This document shows, one piece after another, positions 1 to 4,968 of a stretch of DNA of 5,120 nucleotides (its first letter is position 1; every line of letters starts with the position of its first letter). The stretch lies in NCBI GenBank assembly GCA_900320925.1, contig ONUD01000044.1, forward strand, positions 1 through 5,120. Reading direction: 5' to 3'. Position numbers and translations under genes: made by a program. This DNA comes from an uncultured Eubacteriales bacterium. GTDB lineage: Bacteria > Bacillota > Clostridia > Oscillospirales > Acutalibacteraceae. The notes under the pieces are model-generated. The model was not told the DNA's origin and searched no databases. It worked only from the letters and a program-made list of their open reading frames with translations.

Positions 1-659
1 CCGTTCAGAAACAGAACACTGTCCTTGGTAAAATGCTTGGCAATGCGGAATTTTTCCGATAAGATATTTTGCTGACTGCCGAGATTTTCAATATGTGCCG
101 TGCCGATATTGGTCATCACGGCCATATCAGGTCTTGCAATATCGGCAAGCCTGTCCATCTCGCCAAATTCGCTCATGCCCATTTCAATGACGGCGGCTTC
201 ATGCTCTGCCTTGATATCAAACATGGTCAGCGGCAGGCCAATCTGACTGTTTTTGTTGCCCTGCGTTTTCATCACGCACAGCCCTTTGGAAAGTGCCGCC
301 GCAATCATTTCTTTGGTACTGGTTTTACCGACACTGCCCGTTACACCAATCACGGTCACATGACAGCGGTTCCTGTAAGCGGCCGCCAGTGCCTGCAAAG
401 CACTGCGGGTATCCGCTACCTGTATATACGGTTTGACCGCATCCGGCGGTGCCGGAAACTCCGTCAATGTTGCCGCTCCCTTTTCCACACAGGATTCTAT
501 AAAGAGATGGGCATCGACCTTTTCGCCCCTGATGGGAACAAACAGCGTTCCCTCTCTGACCTCTCTGCTGTCACAGCAGACATTTGTCACCACCGTGTCG
601 GCACTGCCGCACAGCAGTGTCCCTTCTGTCATGTCTGCCACCTCTCGCACTGTCAACAT
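1..659 (-). CDS. murF: MurF, UDP-N-acetylmuramoyl-tripeptide--D-alanyl-D-alanine ligase (N-terminal part, cut by window edge)
   Basis: ATP-dependent cytoplasmic ligase that adds D-Ala-D-Ala to the UDP-MurNAc-tripeptide, the last step before the membrane stage of peptidoglycan synthesis. I translated the minus strand from the ATG at 657-659; the frame stays open to base 1, giving 219 residues of a family usually near 450. Seen in order: an N-terminal substrate-binding region with DSREVREGTLFVPIRGE (30-46), the ATP P-loop TGSVGKTSTKEM (107-118), GNKNSQIGLPLT (134-145), EMGMSEFGEMDRL (159-171) and NIGTAHIENLGS (184-195). The GNxNxxIGLPLT and EMGMS blocks separate MurF from MurC, MurD and MurE. 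It starts five bases after the murE stop, the usual murE-murF order. No truncation or frameshift is visible apart from the window edge; the C-terminal domain lies outside. Confidence 0.95.
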   Translation of the reverse strand, partial: MLTVREVADMTEGTLLCGSADTVVTNVCCDSREVREGTLFVPIRGEKVDAHLFIESCVEKGAATLTEFPAPPDAVKPYIQVADTRSALQALAAAYRNRCHVTVIGVTGSVGKTSTKEMIAAALSKGLCVMKTQGNKNSQIGLPLTMFDIKAEHEAAVIEMGMSEFGEMDRLADIARPDMAVMTNIGTAHIENLGSQQNILSEKFRIAKHFTKDSVLFLN

Positions 660-664
660 CGCTG

Positions 665-673
665 TCACCTCTC
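665..673 (-). promoter_or_regulatory. murF ribosome binding site overlapping the murE stop codon
   Basis: On the minus strand the sequence GAGAGGTGA ends five bases before the murF ATG. Its last three bases are the murE stop TGA (667-665). A ribosome ending murE therefore sits on the murF Shine-Dalgarno sequence, which suggests translational coupling of the two enzymes. The match to the anti-SD is seen directly; coupling is inferred. Confidence 0.7.
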
Positions 674-2119
674 TGCCAAAATCTTTTGTATCACTTCACG
701 TTCATCATAGTGGGTTCGGACACCCATCTTGTCCTGATAATCCTCATGCCCCTTACCCGCAAGGACGATAATATCCCCGTCCTGTGCGTGTTCCATGCAG
801 TAGCGGATAGCATCCGTTCTGTCGGGAATGACGATATAGTTGCCATCGGTACGGTGCAGGCCTGTTTCAATGTCGGCAATAATGTCCATGACATTTTCAA
901 AACGGGAATTGTCCTCCGTAATCACCGACAGGTCAGACAGCCTGCCCGACACCTCGCCCATCTCATAGCGTCTGTCACGGGAACGGTTGCCGCCTGCCCC
1001 GAACAGGGTAATTAAACGGTGAGGCTTGTACTCTCTCAGGGTGGTCAGGACATTTTCCATGCTCATAGCATTGTGGGCATAGTCAATCAGCAGGGTATAA
1101 TGGCCCGATACGTTCACCGATTCCACTCTGCCCTTGACCTTCACTTCATTCAGACCATCCAGCATGGCTTGTTCACTGACAGAAAGATGTCTGCACACGG
1201 CAAGTGCCGCAAGAGCATTGTAGACATTGAATTTTCCCGGTATATCTACGTCCGCCGACAGTGACAATACCCCTTCCGTTTCAAAATGCACGCCCAGATA
1301 ACCGACTTTCCCAATCAGGTGTTCGTTTTTAGCTCTGAGTTCCGCATGGCTGTCAAAACCAAAGGTTTCTACTGTACAGGTGTGTCCTGCCAGAATCTGA
1401 GGCGTAGCAGGGTCATCAAGATTGACAATGCCCGTCCTGCACTGACGGAACAGCCGTGACTTGCACTCCCGATACTCTTCCATGGAAGCGTGTTCGGCAC
1501 CGCCGATATGGTCATGCGACAAATTCGTGAACAGACCGTAATCAAACACAAAGCCCTGTGTTCTGTGAAGCTTGAAGCCTTGGGAAGATGCCTCCATCAC
1601 GACACACCGACAGCCCTCTTCTATCATCTTACGCATACTTTTTTGTATTTCATAAGATTCGGGAGTGGTATTCGATGTTTTGGTCAGTTTTTCTCCAATC
1701 ATGATGCCCAGCGTACCGATGACCCCTGTTTTGATACCGCTCTTTTCCAGAATGGAACGGATCATGAAAGCGGTGGTCGTTTTTCCCTTCGTGCCTGTAA
1801 TCCCGATCGTAATCAAATGCTCGGCAGGTCTGCCAAAATAGGCAGCACTCATGAATGCCAGTGCCATTCTGGTATCAGCCGTTTTGATGACCGTGACTCC
1901 CTGCACGGCAATCTCTTTACTTATCACGATTGCCGCCGCTCCTTTTTCAGCGGCGGCTTGGGCAAATTCATGCCCGTCTGCATTTGCCCCCACAAGGCAG
2001 ACAAATACACATCCCTTGACCACGTTTCTGGAATCATAGACCACGTCCGTGATTTCTGTGTCAGTGCTGCCGCTGACAAGGGCAAAGTCGATTCCTTGCA
2101 GCAATTCCTGTAATCTCAT
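665..2119 (-). CDS. murE: MurE-type UDP-MurNAc-tripeptide synthetase (probably meso-diaminopimelate-adding)
   Basis: Cytoplasmic Mur ligase adding the third amino acid of the stem peptide to UDP-MurNAc-L-Ala-D-Glu using ATP. Numbered from the ATG at 2119 (484 residues, normal for MurE): N-terminal domain with YDSRNVVKGCVFVCLVG (28-44), P-loop GTKGKTTT (109-116), TSNTTP for the UDP-MurNAc substrate (148-153), EASSQG (176-181), FTNLSHDHIG (197-206), the probably carbamylated Lys220 in YRECKSRLF, DYAHNAMSMENVL (346-358), then DNSR (403-406) and GKGHEDYQ (455-462). The Arg of DNSR and Glu of GKGHE correspond to residues that hold meso-DAP in E. coli MurE, so DAP is the likely substrate, but Ser replaces the usual Pro of DNPR. 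Start: an in-frame ATG at 2125 exists, but GGAGGG touches it directly; the ATG at 2119 has proper spacing. Cotranscribed with murF. Confidence 0.95.
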   Translation of the reverse strand: MRLQELLQGIDFALVSGSTDTEITDVVYDSRNVVKGCVFVCLVGANADGHEFAQAAAEKGAAAIVISKEIAVQGVTVIKTADTRMALAFMSAAYFGRPAEHLITIGITGTKGKTTTAFMIRSILEKSGIKTGVIGTLGIMIGEKLTKTSNTTPESYEIQKSMRKMIEEGCRCVVMEASSQGFKLHRTQGFVFDYGLFTNLSHDHIGGAEHASMEEYRECKSRLFRQCRTGIVNLDDPATPQILAGHTCTVETFGFDSHAELRAKNEHLIGKVGYLGVHFETEGVLSLSADVDIPGKFNVYNALAALAVCRHLSVSEQAMLDGLNEVKVKGRVESVNVSGHYTLLIDYAHNAMSMENVLTTLREYKPHRLITLFGAGGNRSRDRRYEMGEVSGRLSDLSVITEDNSRFENVMDIIADIETGLHRTDGNYIVIPDRTDAIRYCMEHAQDGDIIVLAGKGHEDYQDKMGVRTHYDEREVIQKILAER

Positions 2120-2125
2120 CTTCAT

Positions 2126-2131
2126 CCCTCC
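2126..2131 (-). promoter_or_regulatory. murE ribosome binding site (decides the start)
   Basis: GGAGGG on the minus strand immediately abuts an ATG at 2125-2123 and lies six bases before a second in-frame ATG at 2119-2117. Only the second has normal spacing, so the protein most likely begins MRLQELLQ rather than MKMRLQ. Confidence 0.7.
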
Positions 2132-2149
2132 ATCATCATATCTATGCCT

Positions 2150-2178
2150 ATTTTATCACACACTTTCCCCGCCTGCAA
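2150..2178 (-). promoter_or_regulatory. SigA-type promoter of murE-murF
   Basis: On the minus strand a weak -35 TTGCAG (2178-2173) is followed after exactly 17 bases by -10 TAAAAT (2155-2150), one base from consensus. A TG one base upstream of the -10 makes an extended -10 element that would compensate for the poor -35. The start of transcription would fall near 2143, leaving a leader of roughly 24 bases before the ATG at 2119. Read from motifs only. Confidence 0.6.
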
Positions 2179-2261
2179 CCGCTATTTCAGATACTTTTCA
2201 ACCGCTTTTTGACTTTTTGTTGAAAGAACTGACGACAAAAATTTTTTTGACAAGTTTAAAA

Positions 2262-2293
2262 GAAAATTTGTCAAGAATACTTGACAAATTTTC
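2262..2293. promoter_or_regulatory. Perfect 14-bp inverted repeat, candidate operator of the regulator operon
   Basis: The left arm GAAAATTTGTCAAG (2262-2275) is exactly reverse-complementary to the right arm CTTGACAAATTTTC (2280-2293), separated by AATA. The right arm contains the -35 TTGACA of the downstream promoter, so a bound protein would block RNA polymerase. A further half-site, TTGACAAG, lies at 2247-2254 in the same orientation as the right arm. The most likely ligand is the Xre-type regulator encoded at 2681-2893, by autoregulation; that assignment is inferred. It does not look like a terminator because no T-run follows. Confidence 0.6.
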
Positions 2294-2309
2294 CTGCGTG
2301 TGTTACCAT
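2281..2309 (+). promoter_or_regulatory. SigA-type promoter of the membrane-protein/regulator operon
   Basis: A perfect -35 TTGACA (2281-2286), a 17-base spacer and a -10 TACCAT (2304-2309) with TG at 2302, one base before the hexamer, forming an extended -10. Transcription would start near 2316, about 48 bases before the first ATG. The -35 lies within the inverted repeat at 2262-2293, consistent with a repressed promoter. Confidence 0.65.
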
Positions 2310-2363
2310 ATCCTTACAGAGAAATGGGGGAAGTTTTCAACACATCTTGCAAGGAGCTTGCCT

Positions 2364-2681
2364 ATGGACAAAAAAGAAATACTTGACAAAAACAAACGGC
2401 AGAACCGTAATACCCTTGATGAACGGGAACAGCGTATCTATAACGCCTCTTTCGGACTGGGAGCTGTCATCGTGGGAGTGCTTTGCCTTGTGTTCAGCAT
2501 CTACAAGGCATTCCATCATGAAATGTTCTACGAATTTGCCGCTATCATCACCGCTTACCTCTGCACGACATTTCTTTACCAATACAGGAATCTCAAAAAA
2601 TCCATCTATCTGGTCGCAGGGATTTTGACCGGCAGTGTTGCTGTCGTTACAGCCGCTCTGTTCTTTATGGTGTACGTGTGA
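2364..2681 (+). CDS. Small three-helix membrane protein, DUF6442-like, partner of an Xre regulator
   Basis: No enzymatic function is recognisable. The 105-residue protein has a charged cytoplasmic N-terminus (MDKKEILDKNKRQNRN, then LDEREQRIYN at 18-27) followed by three hydrophobic stretches at about 28-47, 55-73 and 81-103, with the positive RNLKK (75-79) between the last two. The EILxKxRxxN start, the DERE motif and the three-helix plan recall small Firmicutes membrane proteins classed as DUF6442, which are commonly encoded next to short Xre regulators; this is from memory of the family, not a search. The start is the ATG at 2364, seven bases after AAGGAG (2351-2356); the same frame is open further upstream, but that part includes the promoter. 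Its TGA overlaps the ATG of the regulator by one base. A role in sensing or in restraining the regulator is only inferred. Confidence 0.8.
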   Translation: MDKKEILDKNKRQNRNTLDEREQRIYNASFGLGAVIVGVLCLVFSIYKAFHHEMFYEFAAIITAYLCTTFLYQYRNLKKSIYLVAGILTGSVAVVTAALFFMVYV

Positions 2682-2893
2682 TGAATGAGGATATTGTGTT
2701 TCAGAATAAACTGAGAGTGGCTCGTGCAGAAAAAAGAATCTCCCAGGGAGAGCTTGCCGAAATGGTAGGCGTGTCCCGCCAGACCATCAGCTCCATTGAA
2801 AACAACCAATTCTGTCCCAGTGCTAAGCTTGCTCTTCTGCTCTGCATTGCTCTGGATAAAAAATTTGAAGAGCTTTTCTACTTCGGCGTATAA
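2681..2893 (+). CDS. Small Xre-family (HTH_3) transcriptional regulator
   Basis: A 70-residue DNA-binding protein made almost entirely of a Cro/CI-type helix-turn-helix. Visible are NKLRVARAEKRISQGELAEM (9-28) as helices 1-2, the turn VGVS (29-32), the recognition helix SRQTISSIENN (32-42), then the typical CPSAKLALLLCIALDKKFEELF (45-66). There is no sensor or multimerisation domain, as in other 65-75 residue regulators of this group. The ATG at 2681 overlaps the preceding stop (TGATG), and I see no good Shine-Dalgarno sequence, so translation is probably coupled to the membrane-protein gene. A GTG at 2678 in the same frame is a less likely start. The palindrome at the operon promoter is the obvious candidate binding site. 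Other targets cannot be read from the window. Confidence 0.9.
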   Translation: MNEDIVFQNKLRVARAEKRISQGELAEMVGVSRQTISSIENNQFCPSAKLALLLCIALDKKFEELFYFGV

Positions 2894-2923
2894 GTTTACT
2901 TCATATACATTCCTCCTAAAAAG

Positions 2924-2964
2924 CAGCTTTCCCCGACCATGCCCTGCACGGTCGGGGAAAGCTG
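2924..2964. terminator. Long hairpin after the regulator gene, probable terminator (possibly bidirectional)
   Basis: Arms CAGCTTTCCCCGACC (2924-2938) and GGTCGGGGAAAGCTG (2950-2964) pair perfectly over 15 bp; three more pairs (TGC/GCA) can form inside the loop. On the plus strand the stem is followed by TTAAAAAAGTTTTT, so the T-run starts about eight bases late. On the minus strand the stem is followed directly by TTTTTA, a better tract, although no minus-strand gene ends here. Ending the regulator operon is the likely role. Confidence 0.65.
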
Positions 2965-3040
2965 TTAAAAAAGTTTTTGTGAAGGATATACAAATTTTGG
3001 GACAAGATTTCATGGTATCGCCCGAGGAAAAATGATTGCT

Positions 3041-3069
3041 TTCAGAGCAAAAGTATACTATACTATAAT
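3041..3069 (+). promoter_or_regulatory. Promoter of the CAP-domain protein gene
   Basis: A perfect -10 TATAAT (3064-3069) lies 17 bases after TTCAGA (3041-3046), a 4/6 match to the -35. The -10 is the last of three overlapping hexamers (3054, 3059, 3064) made by five-base TATAC/TATAA repeats. An alternative pairing is TTGCTT (3036-3041) with TATACT (3059-3064), also spaced by 17. Transcription would start near 3076. Confidence 0.55.
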
Positions 3070-3085
3070 CACAAAAATTTCGATT

Positions 3086-3092
3086 GAGGAGA
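3086..3092 (+). promoter_or_regulatory. Ribosome binding site of the CAP-domain protein gene
   Basis: GAGGAGA lies ten bases before the ATG at 3103 and only one base before an in-frame GTG at 3094. The spacing rules out the GTG and makes the ATG, although slightly distant, the better start. Confidence 0.6.
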
Positions 3093-3102
3093 CGTGATCA
3101 AC

Positions 3103-3867
3103 ATGAACATTTTGAAAAAGGGTATCTGTATTGTCATGACACTGGCAATGGCACAATGTATTGGTATGACTGCCTTTACCCCTGCTTCTGCGGCAACAAC
3201 AGAGGTAAAAACCGTCAGCACCAGTGCTACCACCGCTGCTAAACCCACCAAGGTGACACTCAACAAGACTTCTGCTACCCTGACCGTCGGCAAGACCATG
3301 ACACTCAAGGCTACCGTGACTCCCAAGAATGCTTCTACCAAGCTGACATGGACAAGCAGCAACAAAAAAATCGCTACCGTCGATTCTTCGGGCAAGGTCA
3401 AGGGTGTGAAAGCAGGTACCGCTACTATCACTGTTAAAACTTCCAACGGTAAATCCGCTTCCTGCAAGGTTACCGTCATTACCAAACAGCAGGAATATAT
3501 CAATGAAGTGGTCAGACTCGTCAACGTCGAGAGAACCAAGAGAGGTCTGAGCAAGCTGACGGCTACTACTGCACTGACTAATGCTGCCAACAAGAGAGCA
3601 ACTGAAATTCATACGAAATTCTCCCATACCCGTCCGAACGGCAAAGCTTGGAGTACCGTCCTCAAGGATTACAAAATCTCTTACTCCACATCAGGCGAAA
3701 ATATCGCTGCGGGCTATGCCACTCCTGCGGCAGTCGTTAAGGGCTGGATGGAATCTCCCGGACACAAAAGCAATATCCTGAACAAAAACTACAAAAAGAT
3801 CGGTGTCGGCTATGCTTCCTACAAGGACGGCTACGGCTCCTATTGGACACAATTGTTTATTGGATAA
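3103..3867 (+). CDS. Secreted protein with Big2 Ig-like domain and C-terminal CAP/SCP domain (YkwD-like)
   Basis: An exported 254-residue protein. Residues 1-30 form a signal peptide: KK near the N-terminus, a hydrophobic core and ASA|A before the predicted cut after Ala30. A Thr/Ala/Ser-rich linker (31-47) leads to a bacterial Ig-like group 2 domain (about 48-126) with VTLNKTSATLTVGKTMTLKA, WTSSNKKIATVDSSGKVKGV and AGTATITV. The CAP domain fills about 130-254: LVNVERTKRGLSKL (139-152), FSHTRPNG (173-180), SGENIAAGY (197-205), WMESPGHKSNIL (215-226) and IGVGY/YWTQLF. The characteristic cavity residues His175, Glu199 and His221 are all present. There is no LPxTG or SLH anchor, so it is probably released or held by the Ig-like domain. 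Bacterial CAP proteins have few proven activities; no specific one is claimed. Single-gene unit with its own promoter and terminator. Confidence 0.92.
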   Translation: MNILKKGICIVMTLAMAQCIGMTAFTPASAATTEVKTVSTSATTAAKPTKVTLNKTSATLTVGKTMTLKATVTPKNASTKLTWTSSNKKIATVDSSGKVKGVKAGTATITVKTSNGKSASCKVTVITKQQEYINEVVRLVNVERTKRGLSKLTATTALTNAANKRATEIHTKFSHTRPNGKAWSTVLKDYKISYSTSGENIAAGYATPAAVVKGWMESPGHKSNILNKNYKKIGVGYASYKDGYGSYWTQLFIG

Positions 3868-3875
3868 CCCATACC

Positions 3876-3909
3876 AAATTCCGGACTGCGGTGCAGTTCG
3901 GAATTTTTT
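3876..3909 (+). terminator. Rho-independent terminator of the CAP-domain protein gene
   Basis: Arms AATTCCGGACTGC (3877-3889) and GCAGTTCGGAATT (3893-3905) pair over 13 bp with one G·U and a three-base loop; A3876 and T3906 extend the stem. A T-run (3904-3909) follows. It starts nine bases after the stop codon. Confidence 0.85.
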
Positions 3910-3915
3910 AGCTTG

Positions 3916-3950
3916 ATTGTCAACCTATCTCGATAAAATAGGTTGACAAT
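3916..3950. promoter_or_regulatory. BirA-type biotin operator upstream of bioY
   Basis: A perfect 13-bp inverted repeat, ATTGTCAACCTAT (3916-3928) and ATAGGTTGACAAT (3938-3950), separated by nine bases. Its core TTGTCAACC-N15-GGTTGACAA closely fits the known Firmicutes BirA operator (half-sites near TTGTAAACC and GGTTTACAA, spaced 14-16). The right half contains the -35 of the bioY promoter, so BirA loaded with biotinyl-AMP would repress bioY and the gene after it. The sequence is seen; the BirA assignment rests on consensus and on the neighbouring biotin gene. No birA lies in the window. Confidence 0.85.
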
Positions 3951-3971
3951 TTGCGACAACTGTGCTATACT
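3943..3971 (+). promoter_or_regulatory. SigA-type promoter of the bioY operon
   Basis: A perfect -35 TTGACA (3943-3948), a 17-base spacer and -10 TATACT (3966-3971) preceded by TGC, an extended -10. Transcription would start near 3978, giving a leader of about 19 bases. This should be a strong promoter when the overlapping BirA site is empty. Confidence 0.8.
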
Positions 3972-3981
3972 GTCTGACGGA

Positions 3982-3989
3982 AAGGGGAG
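3982..3989 (+). promoter_or_regulatory. Ribosome binding site defining a TTG start for bioY
   Basis: AAGGGGAG ends seven bases before the TTG at 3997-3999. The frame is open from 3943, but the upstream part is promoter, and no ATG or GTG lies between the transcription start and 3997 in this frame, so TTG is the best start. Confidence 0.65.
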
Positions 3990-3996
3990 ATTCAGA

Positions 3997-4566
3997 TTGA
4001 ATCAGGCAGAAACAAAACAATCGGTACGCAACAATCAGTCATTGAGGGACTTGATTTATGTGGCTGTTTTTACGGCACTGATCGCAGTATGCTCGCAGAT
4101 TTCCGTGCCGACACCCATCCCGTTTACACTCCAGACTTTCGCCGTCATGCTGGCAGGAGGATTACTGGGATGGAAACGGGGGACTTGCAGTGTCTTGGTG
4201 TATATTTTACTCGGTATCATCGGAGTGCCGGTATTTTCGGAATTTTCGGGAGGATTGCATGTCCTCTTCGGCATGACGGGCGGTTATATCATTGGCTTTT
4301 TGCCAATGACTCTGATAGAGGGTGTGCTGTGCGACAAGCTCGGCAAAAAAATAGGGGTGATGATTGTTGCCATGACAACAGGCTTGGCCGTATGCTATTT
4401 GTTCGGAACAGTCTGGTACATGGCGGTGTACAGCCAACAAGTGGAAGCCATTGGATTTTTCACAGCCTTGTCTGTTTGTGTGGTACCGTATCTGCTGTTT
4501 GATGCCGCCAAAATTGCGGCGGCAACTGTATTGGTGAACCGTCTTGGAAACATTATCAAGCTTTGA
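3997..4566 (+). CDS. bioY: BioY, biotin-binding S component of an ECF transporter
   Basis: An integral membrane protein that captures biotin, normally working with the energising module EcfT-EcfA-EcfA', which is not encoded here. The 189 residues from the TTG start fit the family (about 180-200). Hydrophobic segments lie near 19-35, 45-58, 62-80, 88-111, 118-139 and 152-180. Family features seen: VPTPIPFTLQTFAVMLAGG (37-55), the glycine-rich GMTGGYIIGFLP (92-103), TVWYM (138-142) and the conserved Asp169/Lys172 in FDAAKIAA near the C-terminus. The BirA-like operator directly upstream independently supports a biotin role. The start is a TTG with a well-spaced Shine-Dalgarno sequence. The next gene begins one base after the stop. 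It could in principle serve another vitamin-like substrate, but the PxPFTLQT and GGY motifs argue for BioY. Confidence 0.93.
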   Translation: MNQAETKQSVRNNQSLRDLIYVAVFTALIAVCSQISVPTPIPFTLQTFAVMLAGGLLGWKRGTCSVLVYILLGIIGVPVFSEFSGGLHVLFGMTGGYIIGFLPMTLIEGVLCDKLGKKIGVMIVAMTTGLAVCYLFGTVWYMAVYSQQVEAIGFFTALSVCVVPYLLFDAAKIAAATVLVNRLGNIIKL

Positions 4567-4567
4567 A

Positions 4568-4951
4568 ATGCGTCCGCACCACAGCCTTTGTATACAGTTT
4601 TTTGAGGGAAAGGGCTACAGTGAGGAATTTGTACGAGCCATGGCGGATGTGATTCGGCATTTGGAAGAGCATGACCCGTTAGTGACACTGACAGCAAATG
4701 GTGATGTCATCTGTCGTGCCTGCCCCCACTATCACGAGGGTATCTGCAAGATGCATGACAAGGTGTCAGCCATTGATCAACGGTGTCTGGAGCGGTATGC
4801 CTTGTCTTTCGGCAGTACGCTTCGATGGAGTACCCTGAAAGGGCTTGCCTTTCAAACCGTCATTGCCCAACATCAGCTTGCAGGTGTGTGCCGTTCCTGT
4901 AAATGGCACACGATATGTTTGAATAGGGAACGAAAATCGCCCGTACCGTAA
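4568..4951 (+). CDS. DUF1284 family cysteine-rich protein, possibly metal or iron-sulfur binding
   Basis: A 127-residue soluble protein beginning MRPHHSLCIQFFEGKGYSEE, the signature start of the DUF1284 family (usually about 130 residues). Function is unknown; the family has been suggested to bind iron-sulfur clusters. Two cysteine groups are visible: Cys49-x2-Cys52-x7-Cys60 (with His54, His56, His63 nearby) and Cys108-x2-Cys111-x5-Cys117, with further Cys8 and Cys73. Such spacing suits a metal or cluster site, which is inference. The ATG at 4568 lies one base after the bioY stop with no clear Shine-Dalgarno, so translation is probably coupled to bioY and the gene would share its biotin control. 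A TTG at 4544 in the same frame is less likely because it would add eight residues ahead of the conserved N-terminus. Ends inside a terminator stem-loop. Confidence 0.85.
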   Translation: MRPHHSLCIQFFEGKGYSEEFVRAMADVIRHLEEHDPLVTLTANGDVICRACPHYHEGICKMHDKVSAIDQRCLERYALSFGSTLRWSTLKGLAFQTVIAQHQLAGVCRSCKWHTICLNRERKSPVP

Positions 4952-4968
4952 TGGTGCGGGCGGTTTTC
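4932..4968. terminator. Bidirectional terminator between the bioY operon and rarA
   Basis: Arms GAAAATCGCCCGTACC (4932-4947) and GGTGCGGGCGGTTTTC (4953-4968) pair over 16 positions with two G·U pairs and a five-base loop. The A-run at 4933-4936 and T-run at 4964-4967 give a T tract in both directions. The plus-strand stop TAA (4949-4951) falls in the loop, and the minus-strand stop TGA (4969-4967) in the opposite edge, so the two convergent genes share one compact terminator. Confidence 0.85.

Noticed and set aside
69..2113. Several open frames on the plus strand opposite murF and murE (for example 69-710, 584-1015, 1490-2113)
   Set aside because: The minus strand here encodes two complete sets of Mur ligase motifs. 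The plus-strand frames give low-complexity, His/Cys/Arg-rich peptides without recognisable domains and lack ribosome sites.
2262..2293. A second BirA operator
   Set aside because: Half-sites share TTGTCAA/TTGACAA with the bioY operator, but they lack the ACC/GGT ends and are separated by only four bases instead of about 15; the downstream genes are not biotin genes.
2262..2293. The palindrome as a transcription terminator
   Set aside because: No T-run follows on the plus strand, no gene ends nearby on either strand, and it contains a perfect -35 at correct spacing from a -10.
2132..2363. A riboswitch or small RNA in the divergent intergenic region
   Set aside because: Apart from the two promoters, the palindrome and a short direct repeat, I see no conserved aptamer-like structure or terminator.
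2606..3013. Minus-strand frame of 135 codons crossing the regulator gene and the hairpin
   Set aside because: It runs through the terminator-like hairpin and opposite two supported genes, with no recognisable domain.
3058..3627. Minus-strand open frames opposite the CAP-domain gene (3058-3627 and 3069-3593)
   Set aside because: They are antisense to a gene with a clear signal peptide and two domains; the products are Ser/Leu/Val-biased shadows of the repetitive Thr/Lys codons on the other strand.
3943..3996. Possible longer N-terminus of BioY starting at the TTG at 3943
   Set aside because: That TTG is the -35 box itself, and the -10 at 3966 lies inside the extension, so these bases would not be in the mRNA.
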